Shown here: positions 52,356 to 60,994 of the stretch, piece by piece | Position numbering within the stretch: position 1 is the first letter of the stretch | Layout of the letters: each line of letters opens with the position of its first letter | From: Pseudomonas chlororaphis | GTDB lineage: Bacteria; Pseudomonadota; Gammaproteobacteria; Pseudomonadales; Pseudomonadaceae | Length of the DNA stretch: 64,000 nucleotides | Direction of reading: 5' to 3' | Assembly: GCA_001023535.1 (NCBI GenBank) | Contig: CP011020.1 | Coordinates: 1,519,001 to 1,583,000, forward strand | Made by a program: the position numbers and the translations under genes | Notes under the pieces: model-generated | Databases searched by the model: none | Told to the model about the DNA's origin: nothing | What the model saw: only the letters and a program-made list of their open reading frames with translations

Positions 52356-54356
52356 TCAACGCACCAAATGCAAAAACTGCATGTGCCGCTCGTACTGGTC
52401 GAGGATGTCGTTGATCACCTGCTCCTTGGTGTAGCCCACCAGATCGTAATCCTGACTGCCTTCACTCAAATGCACCTCGGCGCGGTAGTAGCGACGGTTG
52501 TTGAGCTCCTTGGACCCCATGCCACCGCGGGCAAAAGACGGCGTGAAGTAGCCACGCATCTGCACCTGGTAGATGAACGGATGCTGCTCGCCATGGCCGA
52601 TTTCCAGGCTGACACTGTCGTTGGCCGGGTCTGGCTGTGTCACGACCGCCAGGCCTTTTTCGGCGAACACCGCCTTCACTTCCTCGACGGCCGGGCGCAC
52701 CGTGCTGTCGAGGAAGCGGTACACCTCGTCCCGGGACGGGAAGTGCACCGCCTGGCTCAAGCGCTGGCGCCAACCACCCTTGCCCCGGCGTGCACCCGAC
52801 ACCGGCGCCAGGGAATACAACTGCGCGATCTGCTTCTGGGACTCCAGGTAGAACGCCTTATGCAGCCCCCACATCATCAACAGCAGGATCATCGAGAACG
52901 GCAAGGACGTGAGCACCACCGCCGACTTCAGGGCATCGATGCTGCCGGAAAACAGCAACGCACTGGTCACCAGCGCCGTCATCGCGCCCCAGAACACCCG
53001 CAGCCATTTCGGCCCGTCTTCGTCGGGGCTGCCGCCCTTGGCCGACAAGGTCGACAGCACCACGGTGCCGGAGTCGGCGGACGTGACGAAGAACACGAAG
53101 CTGATGAACACGGTGACGGCGATCACCGTCTTGCTCCAGGGGTAGGTTTGCAGCAGCAGGTAAAGGCTCATCGACGGGTTTTCCAGAGCAGACATGCCCA
53201 AGGCACTCATGCCGTGGTTCAACACCTGGTCGATGGCGCTGTTGCCGAAAATCGACATCCACGCCAGGGTGAAGCCCAGGGGAATCAGCAGCACGCCAAA
53301 CACGAATTCGCGAATGGTGCGGCCGCGGGAAATCCGCGCGATGAACAACCCCACGAACGGCGACCAGGCGATCCACCAGGCCCAATAGAACACCGTCCAG
53401 CCGCCCAGCCAGTCGCTGGGTTTGTTGTAGGCATAGAGGTCGAAACTCTTCATCGGCAAGGCGCCGAGGTAGTCCCCCAGGTTCTGGATGAGGGTATTGA
53501 GCAGGTGCTGGGTCGGGCCGGCGAACAGGACGAACAGCAGCAACGCACAGGCCAGCAGCATGTTGATGTCGGACATGACCCGCACGCCCTTGTCGACGCC
53601 GGCCACCGCCACGAGGATCGCCGCGCCCATCATCAACACGATCAGGCCGACCTGGATCCACTGGGTGTGGGCAATGCCGAACAGGTAATCCAGACCGGAG
53701 TTGAGGTGCAGTACGCCGAAGCCCATGTCCGCGCCGAGGCCGAACACCGTGGCGATGATGCCGAAGCCGTCCACGGCGTAGCCGATGGGGCCGTTGATGC
53801 GTTTGCCGATCAGCGGGTACAGCGCTGAGCGCAGGGCCAGCGGCAAGTTGTGTCGGTAGGCGAAGTACGCCAGGGCCATGCCGACGAAGGCGAACACGCC
53901 CCAGCCGTGCAGGCCCCAGTGCAGGAAGAGGATCTGCATGGCCTGGCGCGCCGCATCCGCGGTGCCCGCCTCCCCTTGGGGCGGTTGTACCAGATGGGTC
54001 AGCGGCTCGGAGACGCAGAAGAAAAACAGCGTGATGCTGATCCCGGCGGCGAACAGCATGCCGGCCCAGGACAGGTAGCTGAACTCCGGCTCGTCGTGAT
54101 CGGCACCGAGCTTGATCTTGCCGTAGCCGGACAAGGCCGTCACCACCACGAAGATCAGGTACAGGGTCATCGCCAGCATGTAGTACCAGCCGACCGTATT
54201 GGCCGCCCAGTTCTGCGCCGCCAGCAACCAGGCGCCGGCCTGCTCGGGCAGGGTAATCACCACCAGGCCGAACAGCAGGATGACGGTCGCGGCGAAGTAA
54301 AAAACCGGCGGGTTCACGCGGACCAGGCCGCTGGAAGGAGGGGACGAGGCGCTCAT
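52356..54356 (-). CDS. betT: choline/betaine BCCT transporter BetT
   Basis: A 666-residue BCCT-family transporter with about twelve membrane helices, the conserved Trp-rich region FYWAWWIAWSPFVGLFIARI near 330-349, and a long cytoplasmic C-terminal domain from about 510 typical of osmoregulated BetT proteins. It takes up choline for glycine betaine synthesis. The ATG at 54356 (MSASSPPSSG) was chosen; a frame extension to 54440 covers leader DNA. An upstream palindrome suggests BetI control. Confidence 0.93.
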   Translation of the reverse strand: MSASSPPSSGLVRVNPPVFYFAATVILLFGLVVITLPEQAGAWLLAAQNWAANTVGWYYMLAMTLYLIFVVVTALSGYGKIKLGADHDEPEFSYLSWAGMLFAAGISITLFFFCVSEPLTHLVQPPQGEAGTADAARQAMQILFLHWGLHGWGVFAFVGMALAYFAYRHNLPLALRSALYPLIGKRINGPIGYAVDGFGIIATVFGLGADMGFGVLHLNSGLDYLFGIAHTQWIQVGLIVLMMGAAILVAVAGVDKGVRVMSDINMLLACALLLFVLFAGPTQHLLNTLIQNLGDYLGALPMKSFDLYAYNKPSDWLGGWTVFYWAWWIAWSPFVGLFIARISRGRTIREFVFGVLLIPLGFTLAWMSIFGNSAIDQVLNHGMSALGMSALENPSMSLYLLLQTYPWSKTVIAVTVFISFVFFVTSADSGTVVLSTLSAKGGSPDEDGPKWLRVFWGAMTALVTSALLFSGSIDALKSAVVLTSLPFSMILLLMMWGLHKAFYLESQKQIAQLYSLAPVSGARRGKGGWRQRLSQAVHFPSRDEVYRFLDSTVRPAVEEVKAVFAEKGLAVVTQPDPANDSVSLEIGHGEQHPFIYQVQMRGYFTPSFARGGMGSKELNNRRYYRAEVHLSEGSQDYDLVGYTKEQVINDILDQYERHMQFLHLVR

Positions 54357-54447
54357 GGGCGGAGCGTCCCGCAGGGCGAAAAAGCGAAGGTCGAAAACGG
54401 ACTCGGCAAAGGCAAGCCTCCTGTTGTGAGCGGGCAGCAAACCGACG

Positions 54448-54477
54448 GTTTAACTTGAATGAACGTTCAAGTTAAAC
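54448..54477. promoter_or_regulatory. BetI-like operator upstream of betT
   Basis: GTTTAACTTGAA and TTCAAGTTAAAC form a perfect 12-bp inverted repeat around TGAACG, 92 bp upstream of betT. The TTGAA...TTCAA core suits a TetR-family repressor; BetI, the choline-responsive repressor, is the likely one but is not encoded here. Confidence 0.7.
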
Positions 54478-54667
54478 ATGAATAGGGTGCTAAGGACTAA
54501 TCGCACGGCCCGACGGCACGTTTCCTACACTAGCCTACGGGAGGGTATGACGCTGATTGACCTACATTCGTTCAGCGCTCCCGAACAACACACCGGGCAG
54601 ATTGGCGATTGCCCCTGAATATCGGTATGCCTATAGTCCAGGCATCTCCTGCAATCAGTACGGCGCA

Positions 54668-55660
54668 ATGATCAAACAACAGTTGGCCCGCTTTAACCGC
54701 CTTGAACTACTCGGCCACCCCACACCGCTGGAAAAACTCGAGCGTCTCTCCGCTTGGCTCGGTCGCGACGTCTATATCAAGCGCGACGACCTGACACCCC
54801 TGGCACTGGGTGGCAACAAACTGCGCAAGCTCGAATACCTGGCGGCCGATGCCATCGCCCAAGGCGCCGACACCCTGATCACCGCCGGGGCGATCCAATC
54901 CAACCACGTGCGCCAGACCGCCGCCCTGGCCGCGAAACTGGGCCTGGGTTGCGTGGCGTTGCTGGAAAACCCGATCGGCACCGAGGACAGCAATTACCTG
55001 GGCAACGGCAACCGGCTGTTGCTGGAATTGTTCGACGCCAAGGTCGAGCTGGTCGCCAACCTGGACAACGCTGATGAGCAACTGCAGGCCCTCGCCGCTC
55101 GCCTGCGCAGCAACGGGAAAAAACCTTACCTGGTGCCGATTGGCGGTTCGAACGCCTTGGGCGCGCTGGGCTATGTCCGTGCAGGCCTGGAGCTGGCCGG
55201 GCAGATCAACGACACCGGGCTCGATTTCGCCGCCGTCGTACTGGCCTCGGGCAGTGCCGGCACCCACAGCGGCCTGGCGCTGGCGTTGAGCGAGGCACTG
55301 CCCCGGCTGCCGGTCATTGGCGTAACGGTTTCGCGCAGCGAAGAAGACCAGTTCCCGAAAGTCCAGGGCCTGGCCGAGCGCACCGCCGAACTGCTGGGCG
55401 TGGCGCTTGCGCAGGCTTTCAAGGTTAACCTGTGGGACGAGTACTTCGCCCCCCGCTACGGCGAGCCCAACGCCGGGACACTGGCGGCGGTCAAGTTGCT
55501 GGCGAGTCTCGAAGGCCTGCTGCTGGATCCGGTCTACACGGGCAAGGCCATGGCCGGCCTGCTCGACGGCATCGGTCGCGACCGCTTCGACGAAGGTCCG
55601 ATCCTGTTCCTGCACACCGGCGGCGCCCCGGCGTTGTTTGCCTATGACGGGGCATTTTAG
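54668..55660 (+). CDS. dcyD: D-cysteine desulfhydrase
   Basis: A 330-residue PLP enzyme of the ACC-deaminase/D-cysteine desulfhydrase family, releasing H2S, pyruvate and ammonia. The PLP lysine is in [12 protein letters not shown] near 52-63, followed by [14 protein letters not shown] near 78-91. It precedes the cystine transporter genes as in E. coli (yedO-fliY), consistent with use of imported D-cysteine or related compounds. ATG 54668 ([16 protein letters not shown]) is the family start; its ribosome-binding site is weak. Confidence 0.9.
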   Translation: MIKQQLARFNRLELLGHPTPLEKLERLSAWLGRDVYIKRDDLTPLALGGNKLRKLEYLAADAIAQGADTLITAGAIQSNHVRQTAALAAKLGLGCVALLENPIGTEDSNYLGNGNRLLLELFDAKVELVANLDNADEQLQALAARLRSNGKKPYLVPIGGSNALGALGYVRAGLELAGQINDTGLDFAAVVLASGSAGTHSGLALALSEALPRLPVIGVTVSRSEEDQFPKVQGLAERTAELLGVALAQAFKVNLWDEYFAPRYGEPNAGTLAAVKLLASLEGLLLDPVYTGKAMAGLLDGIGRDRFDEGPILFLHTGGAPALFAYDGAF

Positions 55661-55676
55661 GGTTACTGAAGATCCG

Positions 55677-55702
55677 TTGTGGGAGCAAGCTTGCTCCCAC
55701 AA
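55677..55702. repeat. perfect palindromic REP unit after dcyD
   Basis: A 26-bp perfect palindrome with half-site TTGTGGGAGCAAG, starting 17 bp after the dcyD stop. It is a minimal single unit of the REP family seen elsewhere and can form a strong hairpin; it may trim or end dcyD transcripts. Confidence 0.7.
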
Positions 55703-55710
55703 GAGCTCAT

Positions 55711-55758
55711 TCCAAATAGATATATTTGTTTAATTTAATATTATTTTCCAATCTAACA
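55711..55758 (+). promoter_or_regulatory. AT-rich promoter region of the cystine transporter operon
   Basis: A 48-bp block that is mostly A and T (tatatttgtttaatttaata) lies upstream of tcyJ. It resembles the blocks before tauA and the SfnB genes; CysB-type activation is inferred. Confidence 0.5.
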
Positions 55759-55903
55759 GGGCCGCCCTATAGTCCCGCCGCAGGCGTATTTGCCGCGAGA
55801 CGTCCGGGCTGCTTTTAGGGCAGGATGTGGCAATCTTTTCGGATCGCGTCTACGCCTTTCCCATCCAGATCGATGTCTTCATAAGAAAACACAGGGGCTT
55901 GTC

Positions 55904-56704
55904 ATGAATTTTTCCGCACTACGTCGCAACCTGTTGGTAGGTTCGCTGGGCCTGGCATTGAGCGCCGGCCTGTTGGGGCAAGCGGTTGCCGGTGAGCAAC
56001 TGCAGAAAATCAAGGATGCCGGTGAAATCAAGATTGGCCTGGAAGGCACCTACCCACCGTTCAGCTTCGTCGATGACAGCGGCAAGCTGACCGGCTTCGA
56101 AGTGGAGTTCTCCGAAGCCCTGGCCAAGGAGCTGGGTGTGAAGGTCAAGCTGCAGACCACCCCATGGGCCGGTATCCTCGCGGCGCTGGAATCCAAGCGT
56201 CTGGACGCCGTGGTCAACCAGGTGACCATCTCCGAGGAGCGCAAGAAAAAATACGACTTCTCCGAGCCGTACACCGTTTCCGGAATCCAGGCACTGGTAC
56301 TGACCAAGAAAGCCGACGAGTTGAACATCAAGAAGGCCGCGGACCTGGACGGCAAGAAAGTCGGCGTGGGCCTGGGCACCAACTACGAGCAATGGGTCAA
56401 GGCAGAGGTGCCGGGCGCCCAGGTCAAGACCTACGATGACGACCCCACCAAGTTTCAGGACCTGCGTGTCGGCCGTATCGACACCATCCTGATCGACCGC
56501 CTGGCCGCGCTGGAATACGCCAAGAAAGCCAAGGACACCACCGTCACCAGCGAGGCCTTTTCGCGCCAGGAGTCCGGCATTGCCCTGCGCAAAGGCGAGC
56601 CTGAGCTGTTGGCGGCCGTGAACAAGGCCATCGAAAAACTGCGCGCCGACGGTACGCTGAAGAAGCTCTCGGAGAAATACTTCAGCGCTGACGTTACCCA
56701 ATAA
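55904..56704 (+). CDS. tcyJ: cystine ABC transporter substrate-binding protein
   Basis: A 266-residue periplasmic binding protein (FliY/TcyJ type) with signal peptide ending AVAGEQ and binding-domain motifs IGLEGTYPPFSFVDDSG and KLTGFEVEFSEALAKELG. The ATG at 55904 starts MNFSALRRNLLVG; a frame extension upstream is non-coding in appearance. First gene of a three-gene cystine uptake operon whose genes overlap or abut. Confidence 0.93.
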   Translation: MNFSALRRNLLVGSLGLALSAGLLGQAVAGEQLQKIKDAGEIKIGLEGTYPPFSFVDDSGKLTGFEVEFSEALAKELGVKVKLQTTPWAGILAALESKRLDAVVNQVTISEERKKKYDFSEPYTVSGIQALVLTKKADELNIKKAADLDGKKVGVGLGTNYEQWVKAEVPGAQVKTYDDDPTKFQDLRVGRIDTILIDRLAALEYAKKAKDTTVTSEAFSRQESGIALRKGEPELLAAVNKAIEKLRADGTLKKLSEKYFSADVTQ

Positions 56705-57369
56705 TGGAAGCAGCTCTTCAACTCGCACTGGATTCCGCGCCCTTCCTGCTCAAGGGTGCGTACTACACGATCTTCCTCAGCCTGGGCGGCATGTTCTTCG
56801 GTTTGCTGCTGGGCTTCGGCCTGGCGCTCATGCGCCTGTCGCACGTCAAACTGGTGAGCTGGATCGCCCGCATCTACGTGTCGTTCTTTCGCGGCACGCC
56901 GTTGCTGGTGCAGTTGTTCGTGATCTATTACGGATTGCCGCAACTGGGCGTCGAGCTGGACCCACTGCCGGCGGCCCTGATCGGCTTCTCGCTGAACATG
57001 GCGGCCTATGCGTGTGAAATCCTGCGGGCCGCCATCAGCTCCATCGAGCGCGGCCAGTGGGAAGCCGCGGCAAGTATCGGCATGACCCGCGCGCAGACCC
57101 TGCGCCGGGCCATCCTGCCGCAAGCCGCGCGCACGGCCCTGCCGCCGCTGGGCAACAGCTTCATTTCCCTGGTCAAGGACACCGCGCTGGCGGCGACCAT
57201 CCAGGTGCCGGAGCTGTTCCGCCAGGCGCAGTTGATTACCGCGCGAACCTTCGAAATCTTCACCATGTACCTTGCCGCCGCGCTGATCTACTGGATTCTG
57301 GCGAGCGTGCTCGCGCACTTGCAGAACGTCCTGGAAGCCCGGGTCAATCGGCATGACCAGGAGTCCTGA
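56704..57369 (+). CDS. tcyL: cystine ABC transporter permease
   Basis: A 221-residue polar amino acid permease (YecS/TcyL type) with about five helices, FFRGTPLLVQLFVIYYGLPQ near 59-78 and the EAA loop AASIGMTRAQTLRRAILPQ near 121-139. Its ATG overlaps the tcyJ stop by one base. Confidence 0.94.
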   Translation: MEAALQLALDSAPFLLKGAYYTIFLSLGGMFFGLLLGFGLALMRLSHVKLVSWIARIYVSFFRGTPLLVQLFVIYYGLPQLGVELDPLPAALIGFSLNMAAYACEILRAAISSIERGQWEAAASIGMTRAQTLRRAILPQAARTALPPLGNSFISLVKDTALAATIQVPELFRQAQLITARTFEIFTMYLAAALIYWILASVLAHLQNVLEARVNRHDQES

Positions 57370-57372
57370 CCC

Positions 57373-58134
57373 ATGATTGTCGTGGAAAAACTGACGAAGC
57401 AGTTCAAGGGTCAGGTGGTGCTCAACGGCATCGACCTGAAGATCGAAGAAGGCGAAGTGGTAGCGATCATCGGCCCCAGCGGCTCGGGCAAGACCACCTT
57501 CCTGCGTTGCCTGAACTTCCTCGAGGAGCCCAGCAGCGGCCAGATCAAGGTCGGCGACATCAAAATCGATGGCAGCCGCCCGCTGAACCAGCAGCAGGGC
57601 CTGGTGCGCCGTTTGCGCCAGCAGGTGGGTTTCGTGTTCCAGAACTTCAACCTCTTCCCCCATCGTACCGCCCTGGAAAACGTCACCGAAGGTCCGATCG
57701 TGGTGAAGAAAACACCCCGGGCCGACGCCGAGGCCCTGGGGCGCAAGCTTTTGGCCAAGGTCGGCCTGGCCGGCAAGGAAGACGCCTACCCACGGCGCCT
57801 GTCTGGCGGCCAGCAGCAGCGCGTGGCGATTGCCCGGGCGCTGGCGATGGAGCCTGCGGTCATCCTGTTCGACGAGCCGACCTCGGCCCTCGATCCGGAA
57901 CTGGTGGGTGAGGTACTGGCGACCATTCGCGGCCTGGCCGAAGAAAAACGCACCATGGTCATCGTGACCCACGAAATGGGTTTTGCCCGCGACGTAGCGA
58001 ACCGCGTGGTGTTTTTCGACAAGGGCGTCATCGTCGAGCAAGGCGAAGCCAAGGCCTTGTTTGCAGCGCCCCGGGAAGAACGCACTCGGCAGTTCCTCAG
58101 CAAGTTCCTCTCCGCCGGACACGACAGCCACTAA
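57373..58134 (+). CDS. tcyN: cystine ABC transporter ATP-binding protein
   Basis: A 253-residue ABC ATPase (YecC/TcyN type) with Walker [14 protein letters not shown] near 34-46, signature LSGGQQQRVAIARALAME near 143-160 and Walker B VILFDEPTSALDPE near 163-176. It starts 3 bp after tcyL and ends the operon. Confidence 0.95.
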   Translation: MIVVEKLTKQFKGQVVLNGIDLKIEEGEVVAIIGPSGSGKTTFLRCLNFLEEPSSGQIKVGDIKIDGSRPLNQQQGLVRRLRQQVGFVFQNFNLFPHRTALENVTEGPIVVKKTPRADAEALGRKLLAKVGLAGKEDAYPRRLSGGQQQRVAIARALAMEPAVILFDEPTSALDPELVGEVLATIRGLAEEKRTMVIVTHEMGFARDVANRVVFFDKGVIVEQGEAKALFAAPREERTRQFLSKFLSAGHDSH

Positions 58135-58148
58135 GTTAATCATCCTCT

Positions 58149-58172
58149 CCACACTTCCAGGGAAGGAAGTGT
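58149..58172. other. hairpin after the cystine transporter operon
   Basis: CACACTTCC and GGAAGTGTG pair perfectly around a 6-base loop, 15 bp after the tcyN stop. No T-run follows, so terminator function is uncertain. Confidence 0.45.
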
Positions 58173-58626
58173 GACAACCGCACAATTACACACCGTCTCT
58201 GAATGTATTAACCCGATACAACTTGCAACTTTCACGCGGATTCACCGCGACGCTCAGCCCCATCCCAGTGACATATTCCCTTTCGGTCCGTTGCCAATCA
58301 TTGAAACCCGCAGCCCCCGACATTCAGGCCTCATAACACGACAAACCGAGGAAAAGTGCATTTTCCGTCGAGCATTCCTAACTTCAGTTCGTAGGAACAT
58401 TCTGAAGCCTGACTGAATGTTTTATTAGGCAAGTGCCTCTATTGACACTGAAACTGATGAACCCTTATCTAGTGCCCTGTCTCACAGGCGAGGCACACTT
58501 TTTTAATTCTGCACGGCGATTAACCGTCATTAACTTCAATGACAGCGCCCATAAAAGTATGTCGCGAACACAAGCGCCTTTGATCTTCCCGAAACGGACT
58601 TCGTTTTAAGCATCAAGGAGAACACC
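58173..58626. other. intergenic region, no supported gene
   Basis: About 450 bp of fairly AT-rich DNA upstream of the duplicated-domain protein. An 81-codon GTG-started frame at 58171-58416 has no ribosome-binding site or protein-like pattern. AAGGAG at 58615-58620 precedes the next gene. No clear promoter was picked out. Confidence 0.5.
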
Positions 58627-59397
58627 ATGACCTGTACGTCGAATCTTCCCGGGCTGGCCGCACCGACCCTGGCCAATGCCCACCCCGCCGGCATCAATAT
58701 CACCAGCGCCGCCCGCCTGGAGGTCGCCATAGCCCCCTACCCCGGCATGGACGCCGGCGACCTGATCGAACTGTTCTGGGACAACTGCTACGTCGGCTCG
58801 CGCCTGCTGTCGCCGGAGGACGTGCAAAGCAGCGTCACGCTGCGAGTGCCGGAGAGTTTCATCGTCAACGGCACCGCGTGCCTGCACTACCGGGTGATGC
58901 AGGTCGGGCGCGGGCCGGCGCTGTCGGCCACGCGCCGGATACAGGTGAAGCTCGACTGCCCCGGCGGCCAGCCGTCAGCCCTGAGCGGCGATGAAAACCA
59001 GGGCCTGGCGCCGGTGCGTATCCCCGAGACCATCCGCCGCAAGGGCGTCAACCCTAGCCAGATCAAACGCGGCGTGCCGTTGACGATCGAACCCTACCTG
59101 AACATGGCCCCCGACGACGCGATCACCCTGCGCTGGGGCGACGTACGCATGGACCTGCCGCGGATCAAGCCGAACGAGGTCGGCCAGCCGATCAATGTCT
59201 GGGTGCCGCCGCAGCTCATCCTGGAAGCCGGCGAGGACCTGCGCCTGGAAGTGAGCTACTGCATCCTCGACCGAGTGGGCAACAACTCCCAATGGGCGCC
59301 ACCACGGACACTGAAGATCGGTTGCGCCAATCCCTACCTGAAAACCCCGCCGAGAGAGGCGCTCATGGCTGCCGAGCCCAGCCGCGAAATACGTTGA
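58627..59397 (+). CDS. unknown protein of two repeated beta-rich units
   Basis: A 256-residue soluble protein without a recognised domain, signal peptide or membrane helix. It contains an internal duplication: residues about 26-111 (LEVAIAPYPGMDAGDLIELF ... SFIVNGTACLHYRVMQVGRG ... IQVKLDC) and about 146-233 (LTIEPYLNMAPDDAITLRWG ... QLILEAGEDLRLEVSYCILD ... LKIGC) align, both ending in a strand with Cys. The pattern suggests two Ig-like beta sandwiches. Ribosome-binding site AAGGAG. Similar repeat proteins exist in Pseudomonas (recall), with no known function. No operon partner. Confidence 0.8.
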   Translation: MTCTSNLPGLAAPTLANAHPAGINITSAARLEVAIAPYPGMDAGDLIELFWDNCYVGSRLLSPEDVQSSVTLRVPESFIVNGTACLHYRVMQVGRGPALSATRRIQVKLDCPGGQPSALSGDENQGLAPVRIPETIRRKGVNPSQIKRGVPLTIEPYLNMAPDDAITLRWGDVRMDLPRIKPNEVGQPINVWVPPQLILEAGEDLRLEVSYCILDRVGNNSQWAPPRTLKIGCANPYLKTPPREALMAAEPSREIR

Positions 59398-59422
59398 GAA
59401 ATACGCGGGTAATGGATCTATC

Positions 59423-59532
59423 CGTGGCGAGGGAGCTTGCTCCCGCTGGGACGGTCCGATGTCTCGGGCGAAGCGGCCCCAAAACTTCAGGGCCGCTCCG
59501 TGCCCCATCGGGGATGAATCCCCTCGCCACAA
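59423..59532. repeat. paired REP-like element
   Basis: A gtggcgagggagcttgctcc half and a gggatgaatcccctcgccac half, with inner gcgaagcggcccc/ggggccgctccgt-like pairing. The halves come from two different REP subtypes. It lies after the repeat protein gene. Confidence 0.7.
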
Positions 59533-59544
59533 CAGCCCGCTGGA

Positions 59545-59612
59545 AAAATCTCTCTATTTATATTCCCAAAAGTTAGTTTGAAAATTATTTATACGCGTTT
59601 AGGGTATATACA
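59545..59612 (+). promoter_or_regulatory. AT-rich promoter region of the SfnB gene cluster
   Basis: An AT-rich stretch (tctctatttatattcccaaa; aaaattatttatacgcg; TATATA at 59605) lies upstream of the first flavoprotein. Comparable in composition to those before tauA and tcyJ. A sigma-54 -24/-12 site was looked for and not found. Confidence 0.45.
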
Positions 59613-59728
59613 CCGGACCACCGGACATTTCCTGATTTTTTCTTCACAGGTGAGGTGGGTATGGTACGGAACACAAACACCCCAGCGCAGTGCGCCAAGG
59701 CACTGCCTGCAGCCACGGAGTGGCTGTA

Positions 59729-60970
59729 ATGTCGGATCTGGCCCAGGCAAACGTCCACAGCGACCTGGACATCGCCCCGCTGTTGCTGCCCGCCCAAGTG
59801 CTGCGCAACGATGCCGAAGCGATCAAAGCCGCTCATGAACTGGCGCAAGTCGCCCGCCAGCAGGCCGCGCGCCGCGATCAGCAGCGCAAGCTGCCATGGT
59901 CGGAAATCGAACAGTTCACCCGCAGTGGGCTGGGCAGCATCGCCATCCCCCGGGCATACGGCGGCCCACAGGTATCCTTCGTCACCCTCGCCGATGTGTT
60001 CGCGATCATCTCCGCTGCGGACCCGGCCTTGGGGCAGATTCCACAAAACCAGTTCGGCGTGCTCCAGCTGATTCTCGGCACGGGCACCGAACGGCAAAAA
60101 CAGATATTGCTGCAAAGCGTGCTCGAGGGCGCGCGCATCGGTAACGCCGGGCCGGAACGTGGCGTTCGCAATACCCTTGAACTCAAGGCACGGATCACCG
60201 CCGACGGCGACGACTACGTCATCAATGGCCAGAAGTTCTATTCGACCGGCGCGCTGTTTGCCCATTGGGTGGCGGTCAAGGCGCTGAATGACCAGGGCCG
60301 GCAGGTGCTGGCGTTCGTACGGCGCGGCACACCGGGCCTGCGCATCGTCGACGACTGGTCGGGCTTTGGCCAGCGTACGACCGCCAGCGGCACGGTACTG
60401 CTGAACAATGTGCGGGTCGATGCCGAACTCGTCCTGGACAACTGGCGCATCAACGACGTGCCGAACGTCCAGGGCGCGATTTCGCAGCTGATCCAGGCCG
60501 CGATCGATGCGGGAATCGCCCGGGGCGCCATCGACGATGCCATCGCCTTCGTTCGCGAGCGGGCCCGGCCCTGGATCGATGCCAAGGTCGAGCGCGCCAG
60601 CGACGACCTCTACGTGATCGCCGACATCGGCAAACTGAAGATCGAATTGCACGCGGCCGAAGCACTGCTGCGCAAGGCCGGACGGGTACTGGACCAGGTC
60701 ACGGCCGCCCCCATCACCGCGCAATCGGCCGCCCACGCCTCGATCGTCGTGGCCGAGGCCAAGGCCTTGACCACCGAGATCGCCCTGCAAGCCAGCGAAA
60801 AACTCTTCGAACTGGCCGGCAGCCGCGCCACCCTGGCCGAGTTCAACCTCGACCGCCACTGGCGCAACGCACGCGTCCATACCCTGCACGATCCGGTGCG
60901 CTGGAAGTACCACGCCATCGGCGCCTACCGGTTGAACGGCACCCTGCCGGCCCGGCATTCCTGGATCTGA
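59729..60970 (+). CDS. SfnB-family flavin-dependent sulfur acquisition oxidoreductase (first copy)
   Basis: A 413-residue acyl-CoA-dehydrogenase-fold flavoprotein of the SfnB/DszC-like family, FMNH2-dependent enzymes used to obtain sulfur from organosulfur compounds. Visible: IAIPRAYGGPQVSFVTLADV near 71-90, INGQKFYSTGALFAHW near 167-182, DDWSGFGQRTTASGTVLLNN near 208-227, and the C-terminal LDRHWRNARVHTLHDPVRWK. The ATG at 59729 has GGAG upstream. It is followed after 24 bp by a paralogue and then a two-component-type monooxygenase, and lacks its own flavin reductase nearby. Confidence 0.9.
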   Translation: MSDLAQANVHSDLDIAPLLLPAQVLRNDAEAIKAAHELAQVARQQAARRDQQRKLPWSEIEQFTRSGLGSIAIPRAYGGPQVSFVTLADVFAIISAADPALGQIPQNQFGVLQLILGTGTERQKQILLQSVLEGARIGNAGPERGVRNTLELKARITADGDDYVINGQKFYSTGALFAHWVAVKALNDQGRQVLAFVRRGTPGLRIVDDWSGFGQRTTASGTVLLNNVRVDAELVLDNWRINDVPNVQGAISQLIQAAIDAGIARGAIDDAIAFVRERARPWIDAKVERASDDLYVIADIGKLKIELHAAEALLRKAGRVLDQVTAAPITAQSAAHASIVVAEAKALTTEIALQASEKLFELAGSRATLAEFNLDRHWRNARVHTLHDPVRWKYHAIGAYRLNGTLPARHSWI

Positions 60971-60994
60971 CCCGCCGATTTTCTGGAGCAGCAC

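Noticed and set aside
58171..58416. 81-codon GTG-started frame after the cystine operon
   Set aside because: It begins inside a hairpin, has no ribosome-binding site and shows no protein-like pattern.
59545..59728. Sigma-54 promoter for the SfnB cluster
   Set aside because: SfnR-type control would predict a TGGC-N8-TGC motif. The nearest TGG sequences lack the paired GC at the right spacing.
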